From assembly GCA_029938505.1 (NCBI GenBank), contig JAOZUV010000067.1:1-7842 (forward strand): a stretch of DNA of 7,842 bases. The letters run 5' to 3'. The position numbers and the translations under genes are program-made. How positions within the stretch are numbered: the stretch's first letter is position 1; the number at the start of each line of letters is the position of its first letter. The DNA is from Bacteroidales bacterium (GTDB lineage: Bacteria > Bacteroidota > Bacteroidia > Bacteroidales > GCA-2711565). This document shows positions 1-7,234 of this stretch, piece by piece. The notes beneath the pieces were generated by a model. It searched no databases. It was given only the letters and a program-made list of their open reading frames with translations, and was not told where the DNA came from.

Positions 1-1
1 A

Positions 2-373
2 AAGGTTGAAGAACCTATGATACGTTCTTATGTATTTGTAAAAAGTAGTGAAAAAGAATATTACGATATTTTAAATACAATAGGAGCTGTTCGTTATGTG
101 ACTTTTGAGGGAAAAGCAGCAGCGATACCAGAATGGCAAATCGAAGCAATGAGAAGGATGCTGGATTATAATTTACCACATCAATATTCTGACGAACGAT
201 TTTTTAAAGGTGAGCAAATAAAAATAACAGAAGGTCCTTTAAAGGGACTAGAAGGAGAGGTTGTTGCAAATTCGGAAGGCAAACAAAAAGTAATTATTCG
301 AATTGCAAATATTGGATATTCATTAGTTATTAAAAGTCCATTGGTTTTTGTAAAAAATTTATCAAATAAATGA
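2..373 (+). CDS. UpxY-like NusG-family transcription antiterminator, 3' part (5' end outside window)
   Basis: NusG paralogues of the UpxY type sit first in Bacteroidota capsule operons and let RNA polymerase read through the long locus. The reading frame is open back to base 2, so the ATG at 17 is probably internal: the family motif of a Pro followed by an S/G-Y-V-F-V strand is visible as PMIRSYVFV, with the Pro lying before that ATG. About 123 residues are visible, roughly the last two thirds of a typical family member. After the NGN core comes the 'aIPewqIeamrrmL' segment usual in this family. A KOW motif follows at about visible residues 70-97 (GEQIKITEGPLKGLEGEVV), then a beta-rich tail. 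The gene ends 7 bp before wlbA, so the two are probably co-transcribed. No upxZ-like gene follows. Family call is strong; the exact subfamily and the locus it serves are inferred from position. Confidence 0.85.
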   Translation, partial: KVEEPMIRSYVFVKSSEKEYYDILNTIGAVRYVTFEGKAAAIPEWQIEAMRRMLDYNLPHQYSDERFFKGEQIKITEGPLKGLEGEVVANSEGKQKVIIRIANIGYSLVIKSPLVFVKNLSNK

Positions 374-380
374 AACTACT

Positions 381-1340
381 GTGAAAAAACTCAAATCATC
401 TAAAAACTTTGCCCTCATTGGTGCAGCTGGATATATCGCTCCACGACACATGAAAGCCATTAAAGAAACAGGAAATAATTTACTATCAGCTCTTGATCCT
501 TTTGATAGTGTAGGTATAATCGACAGTTACTTCCCTAAGGCTGATTTTTTTACTGAACCTGAGCGATTTGACAGGCATCTAGATAAAAAAAGAAGAAATG
601 GAGGAGGTAAAATTGACTTTGTAAGTATTTGCTCTCCAAACTATTTACACGATGCTCACATCCGTATGGCCTTAAGAAACGAAGCTCACACCATTTGTGA
701 AAAACCCATCGTATTAAATCCATGGAATATTGATGCTCTTCAGGAAATCGAGAAAGAAAGTGGGAAACGAATATATAATGTACTCCAACTAAGATATCAT
801 CAAAGTATCATCGATTTAAAAAAGAAAATTGATAATGGTCCAAAAGATAAAATTTATGATGTTGATTTAAGTTATATCACATCGCGAGGTCATTGGTATT
901 TTATTTCATGGAAAGGTGATCATGAAAAATCTGGAGGAGTAGCAACAAATATTGGGGTTCATTTTTTCGATATGTTGACCTATATTTTTGGCAAGTGTAG
1001 AATCAACATTATCCATAAACTTGACCCGCACACAAATGCTGGTTTTTTAGAACTTGAAAAAGCAAGAGTCAGGTGGTTTTTGAGTGTTGACGATAAAAAT
1101 CTCCCACAAGAAGCTATCAAAAAAAATCAACGAACGTGTAGATCTATAAGTATTGAAGGAAAAGAAATTGAATTCTCTGATGGATTTACTGATTTACATA
1201 CATTGGTTTACAAAGATATTTTAAATGGGAATGGTTTTTCATTAGAAGATGCCCGCCCAAGTATTGAGCTGGTTCAAAATATCAGAAACTCAAAATCTGT
1301 AGGATTAAAAGGAGATTATCACCCATTTTTAAAAAAATAA
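381..1340 (+). CDS. wlbA: UDP-N-acetyl-2-amino-2-deoxy-glucuronate 3-dehydrogenase (WlbA/WbpB type, Gfo/Idh/MocA family)
   Basis: WlbA/WbpB oxidises C3 of UDP-GlcNAcA to the 3-keto sugar with NAD+, the step before transamination and acetylation to UDP-2,3-diacetamido-uronic acids used in O-antigens and capsules. The 319-residue product has the usual family length. The N-terminal Rossmann segment FALIGAAGYIAPRHMKAIKETGN (residues 10-32, given here as its recognisable start) is highly typical of WlbA. The Gfo/Idh/MocA signature EKP lies at residues 107-109 with catalytic Lys108. The GG...NIGVHFFD helix supplies His194 and Asp197. The best start is GTG at 381: no in-frame ATG occurs upstream after the previous gene, and the next one (450) would remove the dinucleotide-binding loop. 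It lies 7 bp after the antiterminator and 17 bp before tviB. The partner aminotransferase (WbpE/WlbC) and acetyltransferase (WbpD/WlbB) are not in the window. Confidence 0.88.
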   Translation: MKKLKSSKNFALIGAAGYIAPRHMKAIKETGNNLLSALDPFDSVGIIDSYFPKADFFTEPERFDRHLDKKRRNGGGKIDFVSICSPNYLHDAHIRMALRNEAHTICEKPIVLNPWNIDALQEIEKESGKRIYNVLQLRYHQSIIDLKKKIDNGPKDKIYDVDLSYITSRGHWYFISWKGDHEKSGGVATNIGVHFFDMLTYIFGKCRINIIHKLDPHTNAGFLELEKARVRWFLSVDDKNLPQEAIKKNQRTCRSISIEGKEIEFSDGFTDLHTLVYKDILNGNGFSLEDARPSIELVQNIRNSKSVGLKGDYHPFLKK

Positions 1341-1357
1341 ATTTCTAGATTAATAAA

Positions 1358-2659
1358 ATGAATAAAAAAACCAATATCGCAATTATCGGACTCGGATACG
1401 TTGGTCTCCCACTCTCTGTCGAATTTGCGAAAAAATTCTCTGTCATTGGATTTGACATTAAACAAGAGAGGGTTGATGAATTAAATCGGGGTCATGATCC
1501 AACACTGGAAGTTGAAGACAAAAATCTCCAATCCGTTCTAAAAAGCACCCAACAATTAGAAGCTAATAGCGGTTTATATCTAACAACATCAATCGAAGAC
1601 ATTAAACATTCCAATATTTATATTATTGCCGTCCCTACCCCTACTGATAAAAATAATCGTCCAGATTTAACCCCCCTAATTAAATCATCAGAAACAGTGG
1701 CTAAAGTATTAAACGACGGAGACATTGTAATTTACGAATCAACAGTTTACCCCGGTGCAACAGAAGAAGATTGTGTTCCAATTCTAGAAAAAGTCTCCGG
1801 GAAAAAAATAAACAAGCACTTTTTTGTAGGTTATTCTCCCGAACGTATCAATCCTGGAGATAAAATTCATACATTAACTACTATCAAAAAAGTTACCTCA
1901 GGATCTACACCCGAAACAGGAAAGATTGTTGACAATCTATATAAAGAAATTATTACTGCAGGAACCCATCTCGCTACAAGCATAAAAGTTGCTGAAGCAG
2001 CAAAAGTGATTGAAAATTCTCAACGAGATATTAACATTGCTTTTGTAAATGAACTTTCAAAAATTTTTAACCGTATGGGAATTGATACCCTCGAAGTTTT
2101 GGAAGCAGCTGGCACAAAATGGAATTTTTTACCATTTAGACCTGGATTAGTGGGCGGACATTGCATAGGTGTTGATCCTTTTTATTTGGCTCAAAAAGCT
2201 CAAGAAGTGGGTTATCATCCTGAAATTATTTTAGCTGGCCGCCGAGTAAATGATTCTATGGGAGCATATGTAGCAGGAGAGCTTGTTAAACTTATGCTCA
2301 AAGCAGGAAAACTAATAAAAAATGCTAAGGTATTAATGCTGGGAATTACATTTAAAGAAAACTGCCCTGATATCAGAAATACAAGGGCAATAGATATTTA
2401 TAGAGAACTTGAATCCTATGGAGTAAATGTAGACATATTTGACCCCTGGGCGGATATAAATGAAGTTAAAGAAGAGTATAATATTGAGATGTTAGATGTT
2501 TCAATTGATGAGCTTTCAACTGAATACAATGCTATAATATTGGCAGTTTCACATAATGAATTTAAACAAATTGATTTAAAAGCTCATAAAAATAAAAAAA
2601 CCATAATATTTGATGTCAAAGGAATTTTGCCAAAAGAATTTGTAGATGCAAGATTATAA
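1358..2659 (+). CDS. tviB: UDP-N-acetyl-D-glucosamine 6-dehydrogenase (TviB/WbpO type)
   Basis: This enzyme oxidises C6 of a UDP-N-acetylhexosamine twice with NAD+ to the uronic acid, supplying UDP-GlcNAcA for WlbA and for the downstream epimerase. The 433-residue product is full length. The N-terminal Rossmann fold begins with GLGYVG (residues 11-16). The central part carries [14 protein letters not shown] and [10 protein letters not shown] (Glu163). The catalytic cysteine is Cys269 in [11 protein letters not shown]. The C-terminal UDP-binding domain includes [16 protein letters not shown] (about 329-343) and FDPW. The wording of these blocks ([30 protein letters not shown]) fits TviB/VipA and WbpO rather than plain UDP-glucose dehydrogenases or WbpA, so UDP-GlcNAc or UDP-GalNAc is the expected substrate. 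Codon use shifts along the gene: the first ~110 codons are rich in C-ending codons with almost no ATA, while the last ~110 have many ATA and few C-ending codons. Confidence 0.9.
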   Translation: MNKKTNIAIIGLGYVGLPLSVEFAKKFSVIGFDIKQERVDELNRGHDPTLEVEDKNLQSVLKSTQQLEANSGLYLTTSIEDIKHSNIYIIAVPTPTDKNNRPDLTPLIKSSETVAKVLNDGDIVIYESTVYPGATEEDCVPILEKVSGKKINKHFFVGYSPERINPGDKIHTLTTIKKVTSGSTPETGKIVDNLYKEIITAGTHLATSIKVAEAAKVIENSQRDINIAFVNELSKIFNRMGIDTLEVLEAAGTKWNFLPFRPGLVGGHCIGVDPFYLAQKAQEVGYHPEIILAGRRVNDSMGAYVAGELVKLMLKAGKLIKNAKVLMLGITFKENCPDIRNTRAIDIYRELESYGVNVDIFDPWADINEVKEEYNIEMLDVSIDELSTEYNAIILAVSHNEFKQIDLKAHKNKKTIIFDVKGILPKEFVDARL

Positions 2660-2725
2660 GTAAAACAATATCAACTAATCATGAATACTCTTTCTAATTC
2701 TCAAACTTAATATCATTCACATAAA

Positions 2726-3718
2726 ATGAAAATTTTAGTAACTGGTGGAGCAGGATTTATTGGAAGTAATCTTGTGGAAACATTATTAAGACAAAACAAT
2801 AAAGTTGTTTGTCTAGATAATTTTTCGACTGGTTATTATAAAAATGTAAAACCATTTTTGTCAAATCCAGATTTCACATTAATTGAAGGAGATATTAGAA
2901 TATCCGCAGATTGTGAAAAAGCTATTCAAGGTGTTGATTATGTTTTTCATCAAGCAGCATTAGGGTCAGTTCCAAGATCAATAAAAGATCCTAGCACTAC
3001 AAATGAAGTTAATATACAAGGTTTTCTGAATATGCTGATTGCTTCAAGAGATGCTAATGTAAAACGCTTTGTATATGCTGCCAGTTCATCAACTTATGGC
3101 GACTCTAAAAAACTTCCAAAAACAGAAGAAAACATTGGACGCCCATTAAGTCCTTATGCAGTTACAAAATATGTGAACGAACTTTATGCAGATGTATTTG
3201 CAAGAACATACGAAATGGAATGTATAGGTTTGCGTTATTTTAATGTATTTGGGGAAAATCAGGACCCCAATGGTGCATATGCTGCGGTAATTCCTTTATG
3301 GGTAAAACAATTAATAAATCATGAGTCACCCATTATTAATGGAGATGGAAGCTTTAGCCGAGATTTTACATATATTGAAAATGTAATTCAAGCTAATATT
3401 TTAGCAATGCGAACTTCTTTTGAAAAAATAAGGTCAAAAGAAAAAGATTATACTCATGAGGTATTTAATGTTGCATTTGGAGGAAATACAAATTTGATCA
3501 CACTTTTTAATACTTTAAAAAATAATCTTGCAAACTTCGATTCAGCCATTTCTTTAATTGAACCCATTTTTGGTTCTTTTAGAGATGGAGATATTCCTCA
3601 TTCACAAGCCTCTATTGAAAAAGCCAAAACCCGATTAGGATACAAACCCGATTTTGATGCAATTCAAGGATTCAAATTAGCTTGTGATTGGTATTTTAAT
3701 GAGTTTAATAAAGATTGA
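2726..3718 (+). CDS. tviC: UDP-N-acetylhexosamine(uronic acid) C4-epimerase (TviC/WbpP type, extended SDR)
   Basis: It interconverts UDP-GlcNAc/UDP-GalNAc or, with a TviB partner, UDP-GlcNAcA/UDP-GalNAcA. The NAD-binding start is GGAGFIGSN (residues 7-15). The catalytic set is visible as ASSSTYGD (Ser120/Ser121) and Y144xxxK148 in PYAVTKY, with the spacing seen in Wbp[12 protein letters not shown] (75-85), the long conserved [21 protein letters not shown] block starting at residue 170, and [10 protein letters not shown] (205-214) are hallmarks of the group-3 epimerases that prefer N-acetylated substrates. At 330 residues it lacks only the short N-terminal extension of WbpP. It follows tviB after 66 bp, in which I see no convincing gene. 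Its last two codons and TGA stop lie inside or at the edge of the left repeat of the next cassette, so the very C-terminus may have been reshaped by that insertion. Whether the in vivo substrate is the amino sugar or its uronate cannot be told from sequence. Confidence 0.9.
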   Translation: MKILVTGGAGFIGSNLVETLLRQNNKVVCLDNFSTGYYKNVKPFLSNPDFTLIEGDIRISADCEKAIQGVDYVFHQAALGSVPRSIKDPSTTNEVNIQGFLNMLIASRDANVKRFVYAASSSTYGDSKKLPKTEENIGRPLSPYAVTKYVNELYADVFARTYEMECIGLRYFNVFGENQDPNGAYAAVIPLWVKQLINHESPIINGDGSFSRDFTYIENVIQANILAMRTSFEKIRSKEKDYTHEVFNVAFGGNTNLITLFNTLKNNLANFDSAISLIEPIFGSFRDGDIPHSQASIEKAKTRLGYKPDFDAIQGFKLACDWYFNEFNKD

Positions 3719-3730
3719 GGTTGAGATTAA
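3711..3730 (+). repeat. Left arm of imperfect inverted repeat flanking the four-helix-bundle gene
   Basis: The 20 bases AAGATTGAGGTTGAGATTAA match the reverse complement of 4066-4085 at 17 of 20 positions by eye. The first nine (AAGATTGAG) also match the reverse complement of 4059-4067 exactly. The arm overlaps the last codons and stop of tviC. Read with the right arm it bounds a cassette of about 385 bp. Confidence 0.7.
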
Positions 3731-3749
3731 ATATAATGTAATAGCAATT

Positions 3750-4069
3750 ATGTATAAAAGTTTTACAGATATGTCAGTTTGGAAAGAATCATTAAATCTT
3801 TCCGAAAGAATATTTAAACTATCTCTTAGCTTGCCAAAATGCGAAGCATTACCGCTAATATCGCTGAAGCCTTTGGTCGTAGCACATCAAAAGATAAAAA
3901 CAGATTCTATACCATTGCTAAAAGTTCAGCATTTGAAACTCAAAGTCATTTGCTTTATGGACAAAAAGTTAATTATTTTGAGGAAAATAAAGTAAGTGAC
4001 ATATTTCAGTTATATAATCAATTAATATTTGACCTCAATAAAATTATAAAATCCCTTTCTCAATCTTAA
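3750..4069 (+). pseudogene. Four-helix-bundle protein (TIGR02436 / 23S rRNA intervening-sequence-protein type), broken by an internal deletion
   Basis: The frame starting at ATG 3750 reads MYKSFTDMSVWKESLNLSER, then IFKLSLSLPK, which is the first helix of the family (normally 'F.dl.vW..a..l...iy.l...lPk'). At about 3840 the homology jumps to another frame, where RSITANIAEAFGR and helices 3-4 continue to the TAA at 4067-4069 (ending IKSLSQS). The segment usually found between, about 13-14 residues of the 'E-Y-x-L-T-x-Q-I-R-R-S' type, is missing. Restoring frame needs a length of 1 mod 3, such as 40 nt. The bases CGAAG at 3842-3846 could be the product of recombination between two short direct repeats. 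The molecular role of this family is not established; members occur inside rRNA intervening sequences and near diversity-generating retroelements as Avd, but also as lone genes. The downstream part alone (from ATG 3839, 76 aa) could still be made. I judge it a pseudogene. Confidence 0.78.
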
Positions 4070-4095
4070 CCTTAACCTCAGTCTTAACTTTAACC
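4059..4095 (+). repeat. Right arm of inverted repeat: degenerate CTTAAC(C)-type tandem repeat
   Basis: This stretch is a run of related units (CTCAATCTTAAC, CTTAACC, TCAGTCTTAAC, TTTAACC) starting at the end of the four-helix-bundle frame, whose TAA stop lies within it. Bases 4066-4085 are the reverse complement of the left arm (3711-3730) with three mismatches. The opposite strand gives an artificial (Leu-Arg)n reading frame, which is not a gene. The purine/pyrimidine strand bias and the unit structure suggest a terminal repeat of a small dispersed element. I see no target-site duplication that I would defend. Confidence 0.7.
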
Positions 4096-4102
4096 TTTTT
4101 AC

Positions 4103-4110
4103 TATCTTTG
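4103..4110 (+). promoter_or_regulatory. Bacteroidota-type -7 promoter box for cysD
   Basis: TATCTTTG is a full match to the Bacteroidota -7 consensus TAnnTTTG and is followed by C, as is common. Transcription would begin around 4115-4120, leaving a leader of about 55-60 nt before the cysD ATG. A good -33 TTTG is not obvious; only a TTTA-containing stretch near 4089 lies upstream. It means cysD-cysN can be transcribed apart from the UpxY-led operon, with the cassette between them. Confidence 0.55.
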
Positions 4111-4125
4111 CCAACTTTACATTGT

Positions 4126-4162
4126 CCGCCGAAACTTTAGTGGCGGCAGAACTAATAAGCCG
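4126..4162 (+). promoter_or_regulatory. Structured 5' leader of cysD with possible H-type pseudoknot
   Basis: CCGCC (4126-4130) can pair with GGCGG (4142-4146), the only GC-rich helix in an AT-rich spacer. The last five loop bases, TTAGT (4137-4141), can pair with ACTAA (4151-4155). The two helices abut, with a 6-nt first loop and a 4-nt last loop, a geometry that suits an H-type pseudoknot. An alternative hairpin, CGGC (4144-4147) with GCCG (4159-4162), would compete with the first helix just before the start codon. The layout suggests translational control of sulfate activation. It does not match the SAM-II consensus as I know it. The helices are seen; the function is inference. Confidence 0.4.
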
Positions 4163-4173
4163 TAACCCGAAAA

Positions 4174-5082
4174 ATGAACAATTATAACTTATCCAATTTA
4201 CGTCAACTCGAAGCCGAATCAATCCACATCATTCGTGAGGTAGCAGCTGAATTTGAAAATCCAGTTATGCTTTACTCCATTGGGAAGGATTCATCAGTTA
4301 TGGTTCGCTTGGCAGAAAAAGCTTTTGCACCAGGCAAAGTACCTTTTCCATTAATGCATATCGATTCAAAATGGAAATTCGGAGAAATGGTTGAATTCCG
4401 CGATAAATATGCTAAAGAAAAAGATTGGGATTTAATTGTTCATTACAATAAAGAAGGATTTGAAACAGGTGTTGGCCCATTTTCTCACGGGAGTAAGGTT
4501 CACACTGATATTATGAAAACTCAGGCCTTATTAGCTGGTTTAGATAAATATGGTTTTGATGCAGCTTTTGGTGGTGCTCGTCGAGATGAAGAAAAATCAA
4601 GAGCCAAAGAACGAATCTATTCTTTCCGCGATCGTTCTCATCAATGGGATCCTAAAAACCAACGCCCCGAATTATGGAATATTTATAATGCCAAAGTTCA
4701 AAAGGGTGAATCTATTAGAGTGTTCCCAATTTCCAACTGGACAGAACTTGATATTTGGCAATATATCCGATTAGAAAACATTCCAATTGTTCCTCTGTAT
4801 TATGCAAAAAAACGCCCAATTGTTGAGTATAATGGTGCAATGGTTTTGGTTGATGATAAGAGAATGCCAAAAGAATTAGCTGAGCAAGCAAAAATGAGGA
4901 TGGTTAGATTCAGGACCTTAGGTTGCTATCCTTTAACTGGAGCTGTAGAATCAGAAGCCGATACCATTGAAAAAATAGTTGAAGAAATGATGACCACGAC
5001 CGTTTCGGAACGTACGACCCGAGTGATTGATTTTGATCAAGAAGGAAGCATGGAGCAGAAAAAGAGAGAAGGGTACTTCTAG
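4174..5082 (+). CDS. cysD: Sulfate adenylyltransferase subunit 2 (ATP sulfurylase, CysD)
   Basis: CysD is the catalytic, ATP-pyrophosphatase-fold subunit of the CysDN ATP sulfurylase and makes APS from ATP and sulfate in the cytoplasm. The 302-residue product equals E. coli CysD in length. The PP-loop appears as [10 protein letters not shown] (residues 34-43). It is followed by [15 protein letters not shown] (133-147), the [10 protein letters not shown] helix (189-198) and [13 protein letters not shown] (247-258), all landmarks of CysD. The ATG at 4174 gives the standard N-terminus ([25 protein letters not shown] starts at residue 6). It has its own promoter and structured leader, and the partner subunit cysN follows after 124 bp. 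In this place, next to uronic-acid sugar genes and a sulfotransferase-like gene, it more likely serves glycan sulfation than cysteine synthesis. That is inference: no cysH, cysI or sulfate permease is present in the window. Confidence 0.95.
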   Translation: MNNYNLSNLRQLEAESIHIIREVAAEFENPVMLYSIGKDSSVMVRLAEKAFAPGKVPFPLMHIDSKWKFGEMVEFRDKYAKEKDWDLIVHYNKEGFETGVGPFSHGSKVHTDIMKTQALLAGLDKYGFDAAFGGARRDEEKSRAKERIYSFRDRSHQWDPKNQRPELWNIYNAKVQKGESIRVFPISNWTELDIWQYIRLENIPIVPLYYAKKRPIVEYNGAMVLVDDKRMPKELAEQAKMRMVRFRTLGCYPLTGAVESEADTIEKIVEEMMTTTVSERTTRVIDFDQEGSMEQKKREGYF

Positions 5083-5097
5083 ATAAAACAAACAAAT

Positions 5098-5165
5098 TGT
5101 TTACAAATGAGATTTCTCGCTCTCTCGAAATGACAAGTTTGCATTTTACATTAAAAAGTAAACAA
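5098..5165. repeat. 8-bp inverted repeat enclosing the cysD-cysN spacer element
   Basis: TTGTTTAC (5098-5105) and GTAAACAA (5158-5165) are perfect inverted copies with 52 bp between them. The left arm is also part of a second short palindrome, AAACAAATTGTTT (5090-5102). Together they could fold the cysD-cysN spacer into an extended hairpin or mark the ends of a small inserted element. No convincing TAnnTTTG box lies in this spacer, so cysN is probably co-transcribed with cysD. Confidence 0.45.
5109..5135. repeat. REP-like palindromic element (gagatttctcg...cgaaatgac)
   Basis: The core ATTTCTCG-CTCT-CTCGAAAT is an imperfect palindrome flanked by GAG and GAC. From memory, near-identical 25-30 bp units are scattered in intergenic regions of many Bacteroidota genomes. 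Only one copy is present in the window, so its repeat status rests on that recollection. Between cysD and cysN it could influence message stability or the relative expression of the two subunits. Confidence 0.5.
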
Positions 5166-5206
5166 ACTATAAATAAGCACTTATAAAATTCCGAACAAGA
5201 AATAGC

Positions 5207-7126
5207 ATGACAGACACAACCCTCGACATAAAAGAATTCCTTGACCAGGACGAAAAAAAGGATCTACTAAGACTACTAACTGCAGGTTCAGTTGATGACG
5301 GAAAATCAACATTGATTGGGCGTTTATTATTCGATAGCAAAAAATTGTATGATGATCAACTTTCAGCATTAGAGCGCGATAGTAAGCGCATGGGTCATGC
5401 AGGTGAGGATATAGATTATGCTTTATTGTTGGATGGATTAAAAGCTGAACGTGAACAAGGAATTACAATTGACGTAGCCTATAGATATTTCTCAACCAAC
5501 AAACGAAAATTCATCATTGCTGATACACCTGGCCACGAGCAATACACCAGGAACATGGTAACTGGTGCCTCTACTGCTAATTTAGCCATATTGCTGGTTG
5601 ATGCCCGCACAGGCGTAATCACACAAACTAAACGCCATACCTATATTGTTTCCCTTTTGGGAATAAAACATGTGGTAGTTGCCATTAATAAAATGGATTT
5701 GGTAGATTTCAATCAAGAGCGATACGATGAAATTTGTGCTGACTATAAAAACTTTATTACTGGATTAAATATTCCTGATATTAGTTTCATTCCAATTTCT
5801 GCCCTTAAAGGCGATAATGTGGTTGATAAATCTGAACACATGAATTGGTATCATGGAAAATGCATGCTTGAATTTTTGGAAACTGTTCATGTTGGAAGTG
5901 ATCGTAATTTCGAAGATTTACGATTTCCAGTTCAATTTGTAAATCGTCCAGATATAAATTTTAGAGGTTTCTCTACGACACTTGCTTCTGGAGTCATTAA
6001 AAAAGGTGATACAATCAAAGCATTGCCATCTGGGCAAACATCAGTTGTCACAAGCATCCTTGGTTCTGCTGGGGAAATAGAAAAAGCTTTTCCCCCACAA
6101 GCAATTACTATCACTCTCAAGAATGAGATTGATATTTCAAGAGGAGAAATGATTGTTCACCCTGATAATATGCCACGCATTGAACGACATTTCGAAGCAA
6201 TGCTCGTTTGGATGGATGAAAAGGCTATGAATCCTAAAACTCAATTCTATATTAAGCATACTACCAATACAACTAAGGCACGATTCGATCAGATAAAATA
6301 CAAGGTAGATGTGAATACCATGGAAAAGTCTGAGATTGGACATTTAGAGTTGAATGAAATTGGACGAGTTGTTTTGACCACTGTAAAACCATTATTTTTT
6401 GATCCATACAAAACAAACCGAGAAACTGGTTCATTTATCCTCATTGATCCCGTAAGTAATAATACGTGTGCAGTTGGTATGATTATCGACAAATTGCAAG
6501 ACAAAGATTTACATTCTCGCATTACAGATTTAGATAAAGAAAAAATTATCCGAGGTAAGGCTTTAATCAGTACTGAAGAACGAGAAGCAAGAAATAATCA
6601 AAAAGGAGCGACCATTTGGATAACAGGTTTGCATGGATCAGGAAAAAATAATTTGGCCTATATGCTCGAACGCAGATTGTTTGAAATGGGAGCAACAGCT
6701 GTTTTAATGGATGGAAGCACAATAAGATCTGGTCTATCAAAAGAACTCGACTTCTCCCCTGCTGACCGCGCTGAACATCTACGTCGAGTAGCAGAAGTTT
6801 GTAAAGTATTAAATGATCAGGGAATTATTACCATCTGTTCATTTATTTCACCTAAAGAAAATATTCGCCAGCAAGTTTCCAATATCATTGGCAAAGAAAG
6901 ATTCAACGAAATTTATATGAATTCTGATCTTGAATTCTGTAAAAAACACAAACCTAAATTCTATAAAAAAGTAGAAGAAGGAAAACTACTATTTGTTCCA
7001 GGAATTGATGAAGAGTTTGAAAAACCTAAACAAGCTGCATTGACTCTTTGTCCAGAAAACGAAAGCAAAAATATTGAAGATATTATTGATCATTTGAAAA
7101 ACCACAAAATTTTTCCGATAAAATAA
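5207..7126 (+). CDS. cysN: Sulfate adenylyltransferase subunit 1 (CysN GTPase) fused to a degenerate APS-kinase-like domain
   Basis: CysN is the EF-Tu-like GTPase that drives APS synthesis by CysD. The 639-residue product has the length of NodQ/CysNC fusions. The GTPase domain (about 20-230) shows GSVDDGKS (27-34), the switch region [11 protein letters not shown] (85-95), DTPGH (106-110) and NKMD (161-164), all intact. Two beta-barrel domains follow (about 238-320 and 325-430). From about 465 comes a domain that aligns along its length with APS kinase but is eroded. Walker A reads GLHGSGKNN (474-482), with Asn where Ser/Thr-Thr is expected. LDGDNVR has become MDGSTIR (501-507). The KGLY motif is absent (KPKFY), and FTG is VPG. 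Kept are FSPADR (516-521), the following RR (526-527), the FISP motif (546-549) and GID..FEKP. ATP sulfurylase activity is well supported. APS kinase activity is doubtful, so a PAPS kinase may be encoded elsewhere. Confidence 0.92.
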   Translation: MTDTTLDIKEFLDQDEKKDLLRLLTAGSVDDGKSTLIGRLLFDSKKLYDDQLSALERDSKRMGHAGEDIDYALLLDGLKAEREQGITIDVAYRYFSTNKRKFIIADTPGHEQYTRNMVTGASTANLAILLVDARTGVITQTKRHTYIVSLLGIKHVVVAINKMDLVDFNQERYDEICADYKNFITGLNIPDISFIPISALKGDNVVDKSEHMNWYHGKCMLEFLETVHVGSDRNFEDLRFPVQFVNRPDINFRGFSTTLASGVIKKGDTIKALPSGQTSVVTSILGSAGEIEKAFPPQAITITLKNEIDISRGEMIVHPDNMPRIERHFEAMLVWMDEKAMNPKTQFYIKHTTNTTKARFDQIKYKVDVNTMEKSEIGHLELNEIGRVVLTTVKPLFFDPYKTNRETGSFILIDPVSNNTCAVGMIIDKLQDKDLHSRITDLDKEKIIRGKALISTEEREARNNQKGATIWITGLHGSGKNNLAYMLERRLFEMGATAVLMDGSTIRSGLSKELDFSPADRAEHLRRVAEVCKVLNDQGIITICSFISPKENIRQQVSNIIGKERFNEIYMNSDLEFCKKHKPKFYKKVEEGKLLFVPGIDEEFEKPKQAALTLCPENESKNIEDIIDHLKNHKIFPIK

Positions 7127-7178
7127 ATAGGTCAAAGCTTTTGTATCAATTCTTAATCTAGTTTCTGGATTACCACAT

Positions 7179-7212
7179 GGGCATGCTGTAGCATTATTCT
7201 TACCCTTTTTTT
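7179..7212 (+). terminator. Weak candidate terminator downstream of cysN
   Basis: GGG (7179-7181) and CCC (7203-7205) could close a stem that contains the small hairpin ATGC-TGTA-GCAT (7183-7194). Seven T residues follow directly (7206-7212). The stem is short and has a large asymmetric internal loop, so this is a suggestion based on the T-run and its position about 50 bp after the cysN stop. Confidence 0.25.
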
Positions 7213-7234
7213 AATTGTCATAAATTAACAAAAA
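7206..7234. repeat. A/T inverted repeat
   Basis: TTAATT (7211-7216) pairs with AATTAA (7223-7228). After a single bulged C, the outer T-run (7206-7210) pairs with an A-run (7230-7234). It makes an 11-bp A/T-only stem with a 6-base loop. It could act as part of a termination region or be a by-product of base composition. Confidence 0.3.

Noticed and set aside
2681..2710. Nine-codon frame (MNTLSNSQT) between tviB and tviC
   Set aside because: Too short, with no start signal or recognisable leader-peptide pattern such as a run of one regulatory amino acid.
3684..3995. Continuous + strand frame of 103 codons starting inside tviC
   Set aside because: Only the part from 3750 to about 3845 has homology (helix 1 of the four-helix bundle). 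The start overlaps tviC, and the tail after the deletion is out of frame.
3750..4069. Diversity-generating retroelement, since Avd is a four-helix-bundle relative
   Set aside because: No reverse transcriptase, template repeat or adenine-biased variable repeat is present in the window.
4126..4162. Calling the cysD leader a SAM-II riboswitch
   Set aside because: It shares the general pseudoknot shape, but I could not match the conserved SAM-II loop bases. It is kept as an unnamed structure.
4022..4222. Minus-strand frame with a Leu-Arg-Leu-Arg tract
   Set aside because: The tract is the translation of the CTTAAC-type repeat. The frame overlaps cysD's start and the pseudogene, and the rest resembles no protein.
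5181..6522. Several minus-strand frames of 60-80 codons inside cysN
   Set aside because: They lie antisense to a strongly conserved coding sequence and show no domain of their own.
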